Assembly: GCA_964401935.1 (NCBI GenBank)
Contig: CAYOAL010000015.1
Location: 46,170-110,169 of the forward strand
Origin: JAPYTK01 sp964401935
GTDB taxonomy: Bacteria > Myxococcota_A > Polyangia > Polyangiales > Polyangiaceae
DNA: 64,000 nucleotides
Reading direction: 5' to 3'
The notes under the pieces are model-generated. The model did not search any database and was not told where the DNA came from. It saw only the letters and a list, made by a program, of their open reading frames with translations. Below are positions 43,248-52,223 of the stretch, one piece after another; within the stretch, counting starts at the first letter, position 1; each line of letters starts with the position of its first letter. The position numbers and the translations under genes were made by a program.

Positions 43248-44045
43248 CTAGCGCGTGGAGCCAGCGAGCTCCCAGAACGGAACACCGCGAGCCTCGATCG
43301 CGACGAGGCTCCCCTCGGCCACGTCGACCCACTCCTCGTCGGTGAGGCGCTCGGACGCGACGAAGATGGCGTGTCGGCGCTGGCTCCACGGCGTGTCGAT
43401 CACCGCCGCGGTCTCGTGCGAGCGCCGCGACGGGCGCACGCGGTCATGGCTCCCGCGCTCGAGCAGGCAGAGCTCGCGGCCGAAGCGGTGCGCGAACATC
43501 ACCGCGCCGCGCGCGAGCAGGAAGTTCGCGCTGCACGACACGTGCGCCAAGAGCTCGCGCATGGCGTGCACGACAGCGTCGGCGAGAGTCGCCACCCCGA
43601 CGTCTTCAGGGTGGGCGTCGAGCGCGGTGAGAAGGTAGGCGAACAGCCTCTCGCTGTCGGTCGAGCCGACGATCTCGCCGCGCCTCTCGAACGAGGTGTG
43701 GCTCTCGAGCCAGGTGGTGTCTTCGATGGTGCCGTTGTGAGCGAACACCCACTCGCCACGATGAAAGGGGTGGGTGTTCTCGGTGGCGATGGAACCCACC
43801 GTGCGCTTGCGGACGTGAGCGATGAGCATGCGCCCGCGGGCGGCGGCGGCTTCGTCGAAGCGCTCGTCCACGTGAGCGCACTCTGGATGCTTGGTGACGT
43901 TCCAGACGCCGGCCTCATCGAGCACCGCCACCCCCCAGCCGTCCGGATGGTGCGGCGAGAGGGTGGCGAGACTGCGCGGCGCCGCGCGCAGATGGAAACG
44001 AAAGTCGGTGGCCTCGCTCGAAACGACACCCAACAGGCGGCACAT
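43248..44045 (-). CDS. Class II glutamine amidotransferase (YafJ-like)
   Basis: A 265-residue Ntn-type amidotransferase beginning MCRLLGVVS with Cys2 as the nucleophile after Met removal. Conserved features include HPDGWGVAV, RKRTVGS, NTHPF and FAHNGTI. Stand-alone members hydrolyse glutamine-like amides, and some act on gamma-glutamyl thiol compounds such as in ergothioneine synthesis; no ergothioneine genes are adjacent. A longer start would bury Cys2 and is rejected. Confidence 0.9.
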   Translation of the reverse strand: MCRLLGVVSSEATDFRFHLRAAPRSLATLSPHHPDGWGVAVLDEAGVWNVTKHPECAHVDERFDEAAAARGRMLIAHVRKRTVGSIATENTHPFHRGEWVFAHNGTIEDTTWLESHTSFERRGEIVGSTDSERLFAYLLTALDAHPEDVGVATLADAVVHAMRELLAHVSCSANFLLARGAVMFAHRFGRELCLLERGSHDRVRPSRRSHETAAVIDTPWSQRRHAIFVASERLTDEEWVDVAEGSLVAIEARGVPFWELAGSTR

Positions 44046-44083
44046 CGAGGGGGAGTGTACTCCAAGCCGCGCGCTCTCGGAGG

Positions 44084-45295
44084 CTACGACTCGAGGACCT
44101 CGAACGCGCGCCGGGCGGCCGCCATCCCGTCCACGATCACGTGGTCGTCGACGGCAAACGACAGGCGCAGATAGCCGTCCTGCATGAAGCCCGTGCCGGA
44201 GGCGGTCACCACACCCTCGCTCGAGAGGAGCCACCCCGCGACATCGTCGGCGTCGGCGAGCACCTCACCGCTCGGGGTGCGACGGCCGATGGCCTGCGAC
44301 ACGTCCCAGAACGAGTAGAACGCGGCCGGGCTCGGCCACACCGAGACGTGCGGGATGCCCGCCGACCGCTCCGCGAGCAGGTCGCGCTTGCGCTGGAGCT
44401 CCGCCACGAAGGAGGCGTCGTAGGGAGAGGTGAGGGCTGCCAGGGCCGCGCGCTGCGTCGGAGTGGCCGGAGCCGAGGTGTAGTGGCTCTGGAGGTTGAC
44501 CATCGCCGTCGCCACGTCGTCTGGAGCCACCGTCCAGCCGATTCGCAGCCCGCCCGCCCGGCGAAAGTTCTTCGAGAGCCCATCGATCTGGATGAGCCAT
44601 GGTCGCGTTTGTTCATCCACGATGGGCTCGGGGTAGGTCTGCCCGTCGAACACGAGCTTCCAGTAGAGGCGGTCGAGCACGAAGAACACCCCATACCGCG
44701 CGCACACGCGGAGGAGCGCGTCGACCTCGTCCGCGCTGTAGAGCTGCGAGGTGGGGTTCACGGGGTTGTTCAAGAGAAACAGCCGCGCGTGGGGCCGCGC
44801 CTTCAAGTTGCGCACGAGGTCGTCCGGCGTGACCTTGAGCCGCGCGGCGGTGCCGCTCGGCGGGAGCACCATCACCGGGAAGCCGTAGGCGGTGGTCGCG
44901 AGCGGCTGATAGCTCACCCACGGGGCCGCCTCCAACAGCACCGCGTCCGCGGGATTGCACAAGGCGAGGAAGGTGTTGAGCAACGACTGCTTCGCGCCGG
45001 TGGTGATGACGACGTTGTCGATGCTGTAGTGCTCGGCCACACCGAGCCACGAGAGGACCGCCTGGCGCAGCTCGGGGAGCCCGGCCGGATCGGCGTACAT
45101 CGTGTCTTCCTCACGAAAGGCCCGCTCCCCGGCGAGGCGGATGGACTCGTCGAGCCGCCCCTTCGTCTCGCCGAGCCCAAAGTCGTAGACGGCCCGCCCC
45201 GCGCGGACACGAGCCGCCACGAGCTCCTTCAACGCGAGCGTCAGCGATGGCTTGAACTTGGCGATCTTGGCGGAGAGGCGTTCGCTCGGCTTCAC
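44084..45295 (-). CDS. PLP-dependent aminotransferase, class I/II
   Basis: A 403-residue enzyme of fold type I. The PLP lysine lies in IDGLSKNFRRAGGLRIGW, and the N-terminal YADPAGLPELRQAV and LNNPVNPTSQLY match aspartate-aminotransferase-like enzymes. The gene starts at a GTG that overlaps the stop of the KamA-family gene by four bases (GTGA), so the products probably act in one pathway, for example transamination of an amino acid made or used by the radical SAM enzyme. The substrate is not determinable. Confidence 0.88.
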   Translation of the reverse strand: MKPSERLSAKIAKFKPSLTLALKELVAARVRAGRAVYDFGLGETKGRLDESIRLAGERAFREEDTMYADPAGLPELRQAVLSWLGVAEHYSIDNVVITTGAKQSLLNTFLALCNPADAVLLEAAPWVSYQPLATTAYGFPVMVLPPSGTAARLKVTPDDLVRNLKARPHARLFLLNNPVNPTSQLYSADEVDALLRVCARYGVFFVLDRLYWKLVFDGQTYPEPIVDEQTRPWLIQIDGLSKNFRRAGGLRIGWTVAPDDVATAMVNLQSHYTSAPATPTQRAALAALTSPYDASFVAELQRKRDLLAERSAGIPHVSVWPSPAAFYSFWDVSQAIGRRTPSGEVLADADDVAGWLLSSEGVVTASGTGFMQDGYLRLSFAVDDHVIVDGMAAARRAFEVLES

Positions 45296-46521
45296 ACGTC
45301 CACCCGTGGCTCGAGCGCTCGCCTCGCCTCGTCCCCCACGTCGAGGCCGGCCGCGGCCTCCCCGTCAGAGCTCACGAGGGAGGTTTGGGACGGGCCGAGC
45401 CGAGCGCCATCATCGAGCGTTCGAGAGCCCGCGCGCCCAAACGTCTCCGGCGTGAGCTGGTCGAGCCAGAAGGCCTCGTCGTCGCGCACGAACACCATGA
45501 ACCGCCCCTCGTCGGCGGGATCTTTGGCGCGATGATAACGCATGAAGATGTGGGCGTCGTCGACGCCCACGATCTCGATTTTCCCCGTCTCGTGGCTCAT
45601 CACGAAGCGCGCACGCTTGGCCAGGCCGCTGACGCGGCGCTGAGCCTCGTCGAAGAGGCGGAAGCCCTCCACGATCGGCACCTCGTAGGGCTCGTTGCCC
45701 GCCGTGGGCCGCCCCTGAAACAGGTAGTACTGAGGCGCACCGGCGGCGGCCAGGGTGCGAAACATGTCGGCGAGGGTGCCGGCGTCGTCATTGATCCCGC
45801 GGAGCAGCGGGCACTGGTTCACCACCACGAGCCCCGCGCGGAGGAGCGCGTCGACTCCGGCGATGGCGGGGCCCGTGAGCTCGCGGGGGTGGTCGAAGTG
45901 CGCCATCACGTAGATGCGCTTCTGGGGCGTGGAGAAGCGGGAGAGACCCTCGAGGAGCTCCTGGTCGTCGAGCACGCGCCAGGGGTTGAACGCCGGCATC
46001 TTCGTGCCGATTCGGATGATACGCACGTGCTCGATGGCGCGAAGCGCGGCGATGATCTCGAGGATCCGGCGTGTCGACATGATCAGCGGATCGCCACCGG
46101 TGAGCAGCACGTTGGTCACCGCCGGGTGACTGCGGATGTACTCGAGCCCATCGCTGATGTCGTTCGAGGCCTCGTCGTTGCCGTCGATGAAGAGCCGCTT
46201 CCGAAAGCAATAGCGGCAGTAGGCGCCGCACACCTCGTTGACGAGCAAGAGCACCGTGTGGGGATACTTGTGCTGCACGCCGCGCTGCACCGTCACCGCG
46301 GCCTCGTCGGAGGCGTCGAGCTCACCCCAGTCGGACAGCTCGCCTTCGTCGGGCACCACCAAGCGGCGGAGTGGATCGTCTGGATCGTCCCAGTCGATGA
46401 GCCCAAGGTAGTAGTCGTTGGCACGAAACACGTACCGCTCCGCCACCTTGCGCATCACCTCTCGCTCTCTGCTTGGGACGAGCGAGAGCTTCGCGACGTC
46501 GCGCACATACTTGACCTTCAT
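45292..46521 (-). CDS. KamA-family radical SAM enzyme (lysine 2,3-aminomutase-like)
   Basis: A 409-residue protein with the radical SAM cluster motif C98-x3-C102-x2-C105 (CGAYCRYC), followed by FRKRL and VLLTGGDPLI as in lysine 2,3-aminomutase. Length matches that enzyme rather than the shorter EpmB. The C-terminal PLP-lysine loop, normally Gly-rich (PGGGGK), instead reads SHETGKIEIVG, so substrate or cofactor binding may differ. The ATG at 46521 has a GAAAGAGG ribosome-binding site; an ATG 22 codons upstream is less likely. Confidence 0.85.
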   Translation of the reverse strand: MKVKYVRDVAKLSLVPSREREVMRKVAERYVFRANDYYLGLIDWDDPDDPLRRLVVPDEGELSDWGELDASDEAAVTVQRGVQHKYPHTVLLLVNEVCGAYCRYCFRKRLFIDGNDEASNDISDGLEYIRSHPAVTNVLLTGGDPLIMSTRRILEIIAALRAIEHVRIIRIGTKMPAFNPWRVLDDQELLEGLSRFSTPQKRIYVMAHFDHPRELTGPAIAGVDALLRAGLVVVNQCPLLRGINDDAGTLADMFRTLAAAGAPQYYLFQGRPTAGNEPYEVPIVEGFRLFDEAQRRVSGLAKRARFVMSHETGKIEIVGVDDAHIFMRYHRAKDPADEGRFMVFVRDDEAFWLDQLTPETFGRAGSRTLDDGARLGPSQTSLVSSDGEAAAGLDVGDEARRALEPRVDV

Positions 46522-46849
46522 GTCGGCCTCTTTCTCGCGTGGAGGCTTGCCACCTCCGGTTGGGTCATGGGCTGACACGAGAGGCAATCATCACCTCCCG
46601 AACCCGGAGCCAGCGCTCCCATCGACCGCGCAACACACGCGCCGACGACCACCCTGGCCGATCGTCTACACCGTTTGAACACCTTCGAACGACGTGGACA
46701 CTTTCTTATAGCAGCCCAGCGCATTTCATCAACCCAAGTAACGAGGCTCGTCGCCTCGCGGCGGAAACACACGGCACGTCTCCGCCGGTTCCGGGGCCGA
46801 CGGCGCGAGATCCTCCGCAGCAACGCGCTCGTCGGCGGCTCCGTCCCGT
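46522..46849. other. 328-bp gap between divergent kamA-like and small membrane protein genes
   Basis: No convincing gene is seen. It contains the minus-strand promoter at 46705-46732 and, close to the kamA-like start, a short hairpin GGAGGTGGCAAGCCTCC that could affect translation. Confidence 0.6.
46705..46732 (-). promoter_or_regulatory. Sigma-70-like promoter for the KamA-family operon
   Basis: On the minus strand, TTGATG and TATAAG are separated by 16 bases. The -10 lies about 184 bases upstream of the kamA-like ATG, giving a long leader. Confidence 0.5.
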
Positions 46850-47236
46850 ATGAGCGCGCACTCGATCGACGACGACCTCGTTGCGACCCGCAAGCTGCGA
46901 CGACGCGTACCCCCGCCGCGTCGCCCGCAGCCAAGGCCACGCAGCCTCGACTCGGAGCAACCCAGCCTGGACTCGGCGCCCACCCTGCGCATGCGCCGGC
47001 CCATCGTCGTCACGGCGCGCGCTCGCGCCAGCACCACGAAAAGCCCCTGGGACCTCCCCTTCACGATCGATCGCACCCTCCTCCCGAGCGCCCTCCTGCC
47101 CCCCCCTGCGGCGGCAGGGTCACGGCCCGAGGCGGCCATGTCGACCGTGAGCCAGCACGTGGCGTGGGCGCCGACGCTGACATGGCTGGGGGCGGCGGCG
47201 GCCGTCGTCGTGGTGACCGCGTTGGTCGTGCTCTGA
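46850..47236 (+). CDS. Small protein with C-terminal membrane anchor
   Basis: A 128-residue frame with an Arg/Pro-rich N-terminus and a C-terminal hydrophobic segment (LTWLGAAAAVVVVTALVVL) ending at the stop. It resembles a tail-anchored protein. No family is recognised; it lies 110 bases before the DUF2169 gene. Confidence 0.5.
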   Translation: MSAHSIDDDLVATRKLRRRVPPPRRPQPRPRSLDSEQPSLDSAPTLRMRRPIVVTARARASTTKSPWDLPFTIDRTLLPSALLPPPAAAGSRPEAAMSTVSQHVAWAPTLTWLGAAAAVVVVTALVVL

Positions 47237-47346
47237 CCCGGGGGCCGCGGCGTCTCGTGCATCGGTCGGGCAGCGGCGGTCCCCACTTCTTCGGCGCGTC
47301 TCGACGGCTTTCGAGCAGCAGACGACAGACGCAGGGTTCTACGAGT

Positions 47347-48798
47347 ATGAGCACGCGGATCGACAACACCACGCGCTTCGCCGCCTGCACCTACGTGTCC
47401 CGCGACGCTGGTAGCGTCGACTTTCAGGTGGTGGTGGTGCGCGGAACGTTCGACATCGAGCGTGAGCGCCTCACGGTGGCCGCACGGCAGCCTCCCCCTG
47501 CCACGACGGCCGTGTTCTCGGGCGCGCCCTTCGCGTCGAGCCTGCTCCGAGATCACGACATGGCGCCCTTCAAGCCCGCCACCGACGTCACCCTGCGCGG
47601 CACGGCGCATGCTCCCGGGGGCGTCGCTTCCCCTAGCTGGGACGTGAGCCTCCGAGTCGGCATGGTGCACAAGCGCCTGACGGTCACCGGCGAGCGGTCG
47701 TGGCGGCGCGCAGGGCGAGGACGATGGCGCCTCACCGAGCCCCGCCCCACCGTCCAGGTGCCGCTCGTCTACGAGCTTGCCTCCACCGGCGCGCGAGGCG
47801 ACGAGGCCCGGCTTACGAATCCTGTCGGGCGGCGCCCCATCGGCAAGGATGAGACGGGCGCCGAGGTCCCTGCGCCAAGGATCGTTCACCGCGACGACGA
47901 GCCTCCGCGCGCGGAGCGTCCGGCGCGGGTAGAGGGCTTCGGTGCTCTGGCGGCTTCGTGGTCGCCACGCTGTGGACGCACGTCCGATCCCGCGCACGGC
48001 GCGTTCGAGTTCTTCAACACGGCGCACCCCGATCTGGTCGCCGACGGCTATCTCGTGGGCGACGAGGAGGTGGTGCTCGATCAGATCGGCGGCGACGGGG
48101 TCACGCGGTTCTTGCTCCCTGGGATCGCGGTGAGCGCGGACGTGACCGACCGCACCGGACATCGTGTTGGGAGCCTCGCGCGGCTCGACACCGTACACAT
48201 CGACACCGATGAGAGAACGCTGACGCTGGTGTGGCGGGCCACCATCCCCCACTGCGGCGAGGACGCGACCCTCGTCACGGTGCACGCACGGGAGGCGCCT
48301 CGCGGCGCCCCCTATCGCCGCGTTCGGGTTCCTGAACCGTCACGACGCTCGCACGACGCCTCGACGACCGCGCTGCGCGCCGCGGCGGGAGACACGGGCA
48401 CGCTCGACGACGAGGTGCGCAAGCTCCGCGTATTGATGACCAACATCGAGACCCACACCGAGGAGGTGTCCCACGCGCAGCTCCTCCTGCACACGTCGCG
48501 GCTGCGCGCCCCGTTCCGACCCCTCGTGCCACCGCCGTGGGACTGGTGGATGAACAACCGACACTACGGGGAGCTCATCCGCGACGTGCTGGTGAGCTTT
48601 CTGCACTGGGTGCCCCGCCGTCGTGCGGAGCTGAGCGACGAACAGCTCCGACGCGAGATCGACGAGCTGAAGGTTGAGCTCGGCCGAGAGCTCCGGGCGA
48701 TGGTGCTAACGCGCGCGCGTGTGCGAACGCTCGCAACTCGCCCCGAGAGGCAACCACCGCGCCGAGACGCGGATCCGAGCCATGAGCTCCATCGTTGA
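47347..48798 (+). CDS. DUF2169 protein (type VI secretion-associated)
   Basis: A 483-residue protein. The N-terminal 350 residues match DUF2169: VVVVRGTFDIERERL, LLRDHDMAPFKPATDVTLRG and the repeated beta structure (VSLRVGMVHKRLTVTGERSW), and PDLVADGYLVGDEEVVLDQI. Such proteins are encoded next to VgrG and PAAR genes and are thought to act as adaptors. No spike or effector gene is adjacent here; the other type VI genes lie about 23 kb away. The C-terminal 100 residues are helical and specific to this protein. Confidence 0.85.
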   Translation: MSTRIDNTTRFAACTYVSRDAGSVDFQVVVVRGTFDIERERLTVAARQPPPATTAVFSGAPFASSLLRDHDMAPFKPATDVTLRGTAHAPGGVASPSWDVSLRVGMVHKRLTVTGERSWRRAGRGRWRLTEPRPTVQVPLVYELASTGARGDEARLTNPVGRRPIGKDETGAEVPAPRIVHRDDEPPRAERPARVEGFGALAASWSPRCGRTSDPAHGAFEFFNTAHPDLVADGYLVGDEEVVLDQIGGDGVTRFLLPGIAVSADVTDRTGHRVGSLARLDTVHIDTDERTLTLVWRATIPHCGEDATLVTVHAREAPRGAPYRRVRVPEPSRRSHDASTTALRAAAGDTGTLDDEVRKLRVLMTNIETHTEEVSHAQLLLHTSRLRAPFRPLVPPPWDWWMNNRHYGELIRDVLVSFLHWVPRRRAELSDEQLRREIDELKVELGRELRAMVLTRARVRTLATRPERQPPRRDADPSHELHR

Positions 48799-48952
48799 AG
48801 GCGCGTTCGATGGCGCGCATGCAAACCCCGTCCAAGTGCCCCGCGGGCGCGTGGCCCATCGCCACTGGGTGGATGCGGCCGCGACGCCGCTCCTCTACGC
48901 TCTCGCCCTCACGTCCCGGGGGCGCTCCGAGCGCCCGAAACGAGTCTTCCCC

Positions 48953-49849
48953 ATGAGCCTTGACCCTGCGCTGCTCGACGCCTTCACGCGGGGTTACGCC
49001 GCGCACCTCCCCACCGACACCCGCGCCATCGTGGCTGCCCTCGAGGCCGCGCTCGCGACCGGCCGCGCAGCTTGGCCCGGCGTGCCGCTCGACGGCGCCG
49101 TGTTCGCCGCGCATCTCGGCGAGCGGGTGACGATCGAGGACGACGTGGTGCGGGTCGTAGAGGAGGTCCGCGCCGCCGACTTGTTCATCGCCTGCGCGTG
49201 CGTGACCGGCGCCGAGGGTGCTGCCACCGCGTTCGGCTCGCGCTACGGCCATTTGGTCGAGAATGCGCTCCGACGCCTCGACGCGACCCACAACGTCGAG
49301 GACGCGCGTCAGATCGTGTTGGAGCGCCTGCTGCTGCCACGCGGCGAGCGCCCCCCGGCGCTCGCGCTGTACAGCGGCCAGGGCCCGCTCGAGGCCTACT
49401 TGCGCGTGTCCGTGACCCGCGAGGTGTTCAAGCTCCTGCAGAAGAGCAAGCGCGAAGCTCCCCGCGACACGCAGCTCCTCGAGCGGATCGCTCACGACGA
49501 CGACCCCGAGACCCGGGCGCTGAAGGAGCGCTACAGCGAGCCCTTCAAGCGCGCGTTCCACGACGCGCTGGCCGAGCTCGACGCCCGCGAGCGCAGCGTG
49601 CTCCGCTACCACTACGTGGAGCGCCTGACGACCCGACAGATCGGGGTGGTGTTTGGCGCCCACAGCTCCACGGTCACCCGGCAGCTCGCACAGATTCGGG
49701 CGCGCCTCCTGGCGGCCACGCGCAAGCGGCTCGCGGAGGGGCTTGGCGTCGACCGCGCCGAGCTCGAGAGCATCGTCCGCTTGGTGGAGAGTCAGCTCGA
49801 TCTGAGCCTGACCCGAGTGCTCGCCACCCGAGCGCCCGATGGTTCGTGA
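48953..49849 (+). CDS. RNA polymerase sigma factor-like protein
   Basis: A 298-residue protein. Region 2-like helices occur in the middle (VENALRRLDATHNVEDARQIVLERLLL) and region 4 near residue 210 (ERSVLRYHYVERLTTRQIGVVFGAHSSTVTRQL). It is larger than typical ECF sigmas and starts with an added N-terminal helical domain, a type frequent in Polyangiales. The kinase at 51913 carries an anti-sigma-like zinc motif and may act in the same circuit; this is inference. The ATG follows GCGCCCGAAACGAG. Confidence 0.75.
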   Translation: MSLDPALLDAFTRGYAAHLPTDTRAIVAALEAALATGRAAWPGVPLDGAVFAAHLGERVTIEDDVVRVVEEVRAADLFIACACVTGAEGAATAFGSRYGHLVENALRRLDATHNVEDARQIVLERLLLPRGERPPALALYSGQGPLEAYLRVSVTREVFKLLQKSKREAPRDTQLLERIAHDDDPETRALKERYSEPFKRAFHDALAELDARERSVLRYHYVERLTTRQIGVVFGAHSSTVTRQLAQIRARLLAATRKRLAEGLGVDRAELESIVRLVESQLDLSLTRVLATRAPDGS

Positions 49850-49901
49850 CCTCTGGCTCATGGCACGGGCGGCTCCTCGGCTGTCGCGGTAGGATGAACA
49901 C

Positions 49902-50903
49902 GTGAAGCGCTCTCGGCGTCGCAGGATGAGCCGGCCATCGCTCTGGGTTGCAACCGCCACCGCGCTCGTCACCTTCGGGCTGCGCACGGCCAGCGCCAAC
50001 GACGAGGCCGATGAGCTCTTCGAGCAGGGCAAGCGAGCCCTCGCCCGAGAGGCCTTCGCGGTCGCCTGCCCCGCCTTCGAGAAGAGCTACGCGCTCGATC
50101 CGAAGCTCGGCGCGCTCTTCACGCTCGCCGAGTGCGAAGCACGAGCCGGCCACCACGAGCGAGCGTGGAATCACTTCCGCCGCTTCGTCGAGCGCGCCAC
50201 GCTCGAAGCGAAGGGTGACGAGAAGCACAGCGCTCGTCTGTCGGTGGCGCAGCAGCGCTTGCTCGAGCTCGGCGCTCGCGTCGCCCTCATGACCATCGAC
50301 GTGACGGGGGACGCCCCCGAGGATGCGTCGCTGCTCGTCGACGGCAAGGAGATCTCCCGCGCAGACTGGGGGCGCGAGTTCGCCTATTCGCCGGGGCGAC
50401 ACCACGTGCGCCTGCGCTCGGCGGGACGACCGGACGTGGAGTCACACACCGAGACGGCAGCAGGAGAGAATCGCGTGATCACGCTGCTCGTCCAGACTCT
50501 ACCGGGGCCCCTCCCCCAAACACCTCCACCCCCACCAGACTCGAGCGAGACGCGCGGAGCCAGTCCGTGGAGCGCAGTGGGGTGGACCGCGGTGGGCCTG
50601 GGCACGGCGGCGCTCGTGGCCTCCGGAGTCATCACCGTCGTGCTCCTCGAGAAACGAAGCATCATCGAAGACAACTGCGAGGGCCCTCTCTGTAACGAAG
50701 TGGGCTTCGCGGAGACCGAAGCCGTCCCGGCGCTCAGTCTCGCGGCAACCATCACGTTCGTAGGTGGACTGTCGGCGATCGCCCTCGGCAGCGCCTTCGT
50801 CATCGTGGGGAGCACCGCCGGACGCGCCTCCGCCGGCTCCGCCCTTCCTTCGTGGTCCGCCGCGCTCAGCCCCAGCGGCGCGGTGTTCTCTGGCACCTTC
50901 TGA
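49902..50903 (+). CDS. Exported TPR protein with C-terminal membrane segments
   Basis: A 333-residue protein. A basic, hydrophobic N-terminus looks like a signal peptide (start at GTG 49902 or ATG 49926). TPR-like repeats follow (ADELFEQGKRALAREAFAVACPAFEKSYALDPKLGAL), then a beta domain resembling PEGA (DASLLVDGKEI), a Pro-rich linker and two hydrophobic segments near residues 210-230 and 265-290. This layout is common in myxobacterial envelope proteins with unknown function. Confidence 0.78.
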   Translation: MKRSRRRRMSRPSLWVATATALVTFGLRTASANDEADELFEQGKRALAREAFAVACPAFEKSYALDPKLGALFTLAECEARAGHHERAWNHFRRFVERATLEAKGDEKHSARLSVAQQRLLELGARVALMTIDVTGDAPEDASLLVDGKEISRADWGREFAYSPGRHHVRLRSAGRPDVESHTETAAGENRVITLLVQTLPGPLPQTPPPPPDSSETRGASPWSAVGWTAVGLGTAALVASGVITVVLLEKRSIIEDNCEGPLCNEVGFAETEAVPALSLAATITFVGGLSAIALGSAFVIVGSTAGRASAGSALPSWSAALSPSGAVFSGTF

Positions 50904-50936
50904 GGCCGAGCGGGCACGTGCGCGTGCTCCGCGGGG

Positions 50937-52223
50937 CTATTGCACCAGGCCGAGCTTGCGCAGGTGACTCCGCACTTGATGACGCGCGAGCCCGCACCGT
51001 CGGCTGATCTCCGAGATGTTGCCCCCCGTCGCCTCGAGCAAGCTCGTGAAGTAGTCGTGCTCGAAAGTTCGCTTGGCGTCGACGAACGGCCGCTCGTCGC
51101 CCTGCCCCGAAGTCGCGGCGGGGATGAGGTCGTCGACGTCGTCGTCGCCGATGGACGCGAGCACGCTCGCCACGTTGATGAGCTCGCGCACGTTGCCCGG
51201 CCAGTCGTAGCGCGCGAACCGCGTCTCGATGTACTCCGTGACGCGCGCCGCCGCCTCCGCGCGACCCAGCTGCTCGCAAGCTTTGGCCACGAGCCGAGGG
51301 ATGTCTTCGCTGCGCTTGCGCAGCGGCGGCAGCTCGACCCGCACCTGCGCGAGCCGAAAGAACAGGTCGTCCCGGAACGTCTGCTGATTCACTGCCTTGC
51401 GAAGATCCACTCGGGTGGCCGACACGATCCGTACATCGATCGCTTCGTAGGAGGAGCCGCCCACGCGCTTGACGGTGCGCTCGGCGGCGGCGCGCAGGAG
51501 CTTCGGCTGGAGCGCGTCGGGGAGCTCACCGAGCTCGTCGAGGAAGAGCGTGCCCCCACGAGCGAGCGCGAAGGCTCCCTCGCGCCGCTCGGTGGCCCCG
51601 GTGAAGGCTCCCCGCTCGTGCCCGAACAACACGCTCTCGGCGAGGCCGGTCGGCAATGCACCGCAGTCGACCACCACGAAGGGCTTGTCCGCGCGCGGAC
51701 TGGCGCGATGGACGGCGCGCGCGGCGAGCTCCTTGCCGGTGCCCGTCTCGCCGGTGATGAGCAGCGACAGATCGGTGGGGGCAAACTTGGCGAGGCGCTT
51801 GTAGAGCTCCTGCATCGCTGGCGAGATGCCAAGCAGCGGCCCGAAGTGGTCACCGCCGTCGCGGTGGGAGACGAGCTCAGGGGAAGCGGAGGGCTCGAAG
51901 AGGAGGGTGGTCTCACCGAGCTTCAGCGTGCACGCCGCCAACAGGCGAGCCTCCGTCACCGCCGACGGGCCGACGATGGTGCCATTCGTGCTGTCGAGAT
52001 CGCGAACCACCACGCCGCGCGGGGTAGCCACCACCTCGCAGTGCAGCGCGCTCACCGCTGCATCTTCGAGCACGATGTCGGCCGTCGGGTTGCGGCCGAT
52101 GGTGAGAGGCTCGGCACGCACGGGGACGACCGCGCCACCAGGCAATCGTAACGTTCCTCCCGAGACGAAGCGAGTCGCGCCTCGTTGCACCGTTCCATCG
52201 ATCGCGGTCATCGGACGCAACAT
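50937..52223 (-). CDS. FHA-domain sigma-54-dependent activator
   Basis: A 428-residue regulator. Residues 25-115 are an FHA phosphothreonine-binding domain (LTIGRNPTADIVLEDAAVSALHC, DLDSTNGT). The AAA+ domain has GETGTGKE, the sigma-54 contact loop GAFTGA and the FLDELGELP Walker B. The C-terminus has a Fis-type helix-turn-helix (NISEISRRCGLARHQVRSHLRKL). It activates sigma-54 promoters in response to phosphorylation by a Ser/Thr kinase, very likely the kinase encoded just upstream, whose frame overlaps its start. Confidence 0.95.
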   Translation of the reverse strand: MLRPMTAIDGTVQRGATRFVSGGTLRLPGGAVVPVRAEPLTIGRNPTADIVLEDAAVSALHCEVVATPRGVVVRDLDSTNGTIVGPSAVTEARLLAACTLKLGETTLLFEPSASPELVSHRDGGDHFGPLLGISPAMQELYKRLAKFAPTDLSLLITGETGTGKELAARAVHRASPRADKPFVVVDCGALPTGLAESVLFGHERGAFTGATERREGAFALARGGTLFLDELGELPDALQPKLLRAAAERTVKRVGGSSYEAIDVRIVSATRVDLRKAVNQQTFRDDLFFRLAQVRVELPPLRKRSEDIPRLVAKACEQLGRAEAAARVTEYIETRFARYDWPGNVRELINVASVLASIGDDDVDDLIPAATSGQGDERPFVDAKRTFEHDYFTSLLEATGGNISEISRRCGLARHQVRSHLRKLGLVQ

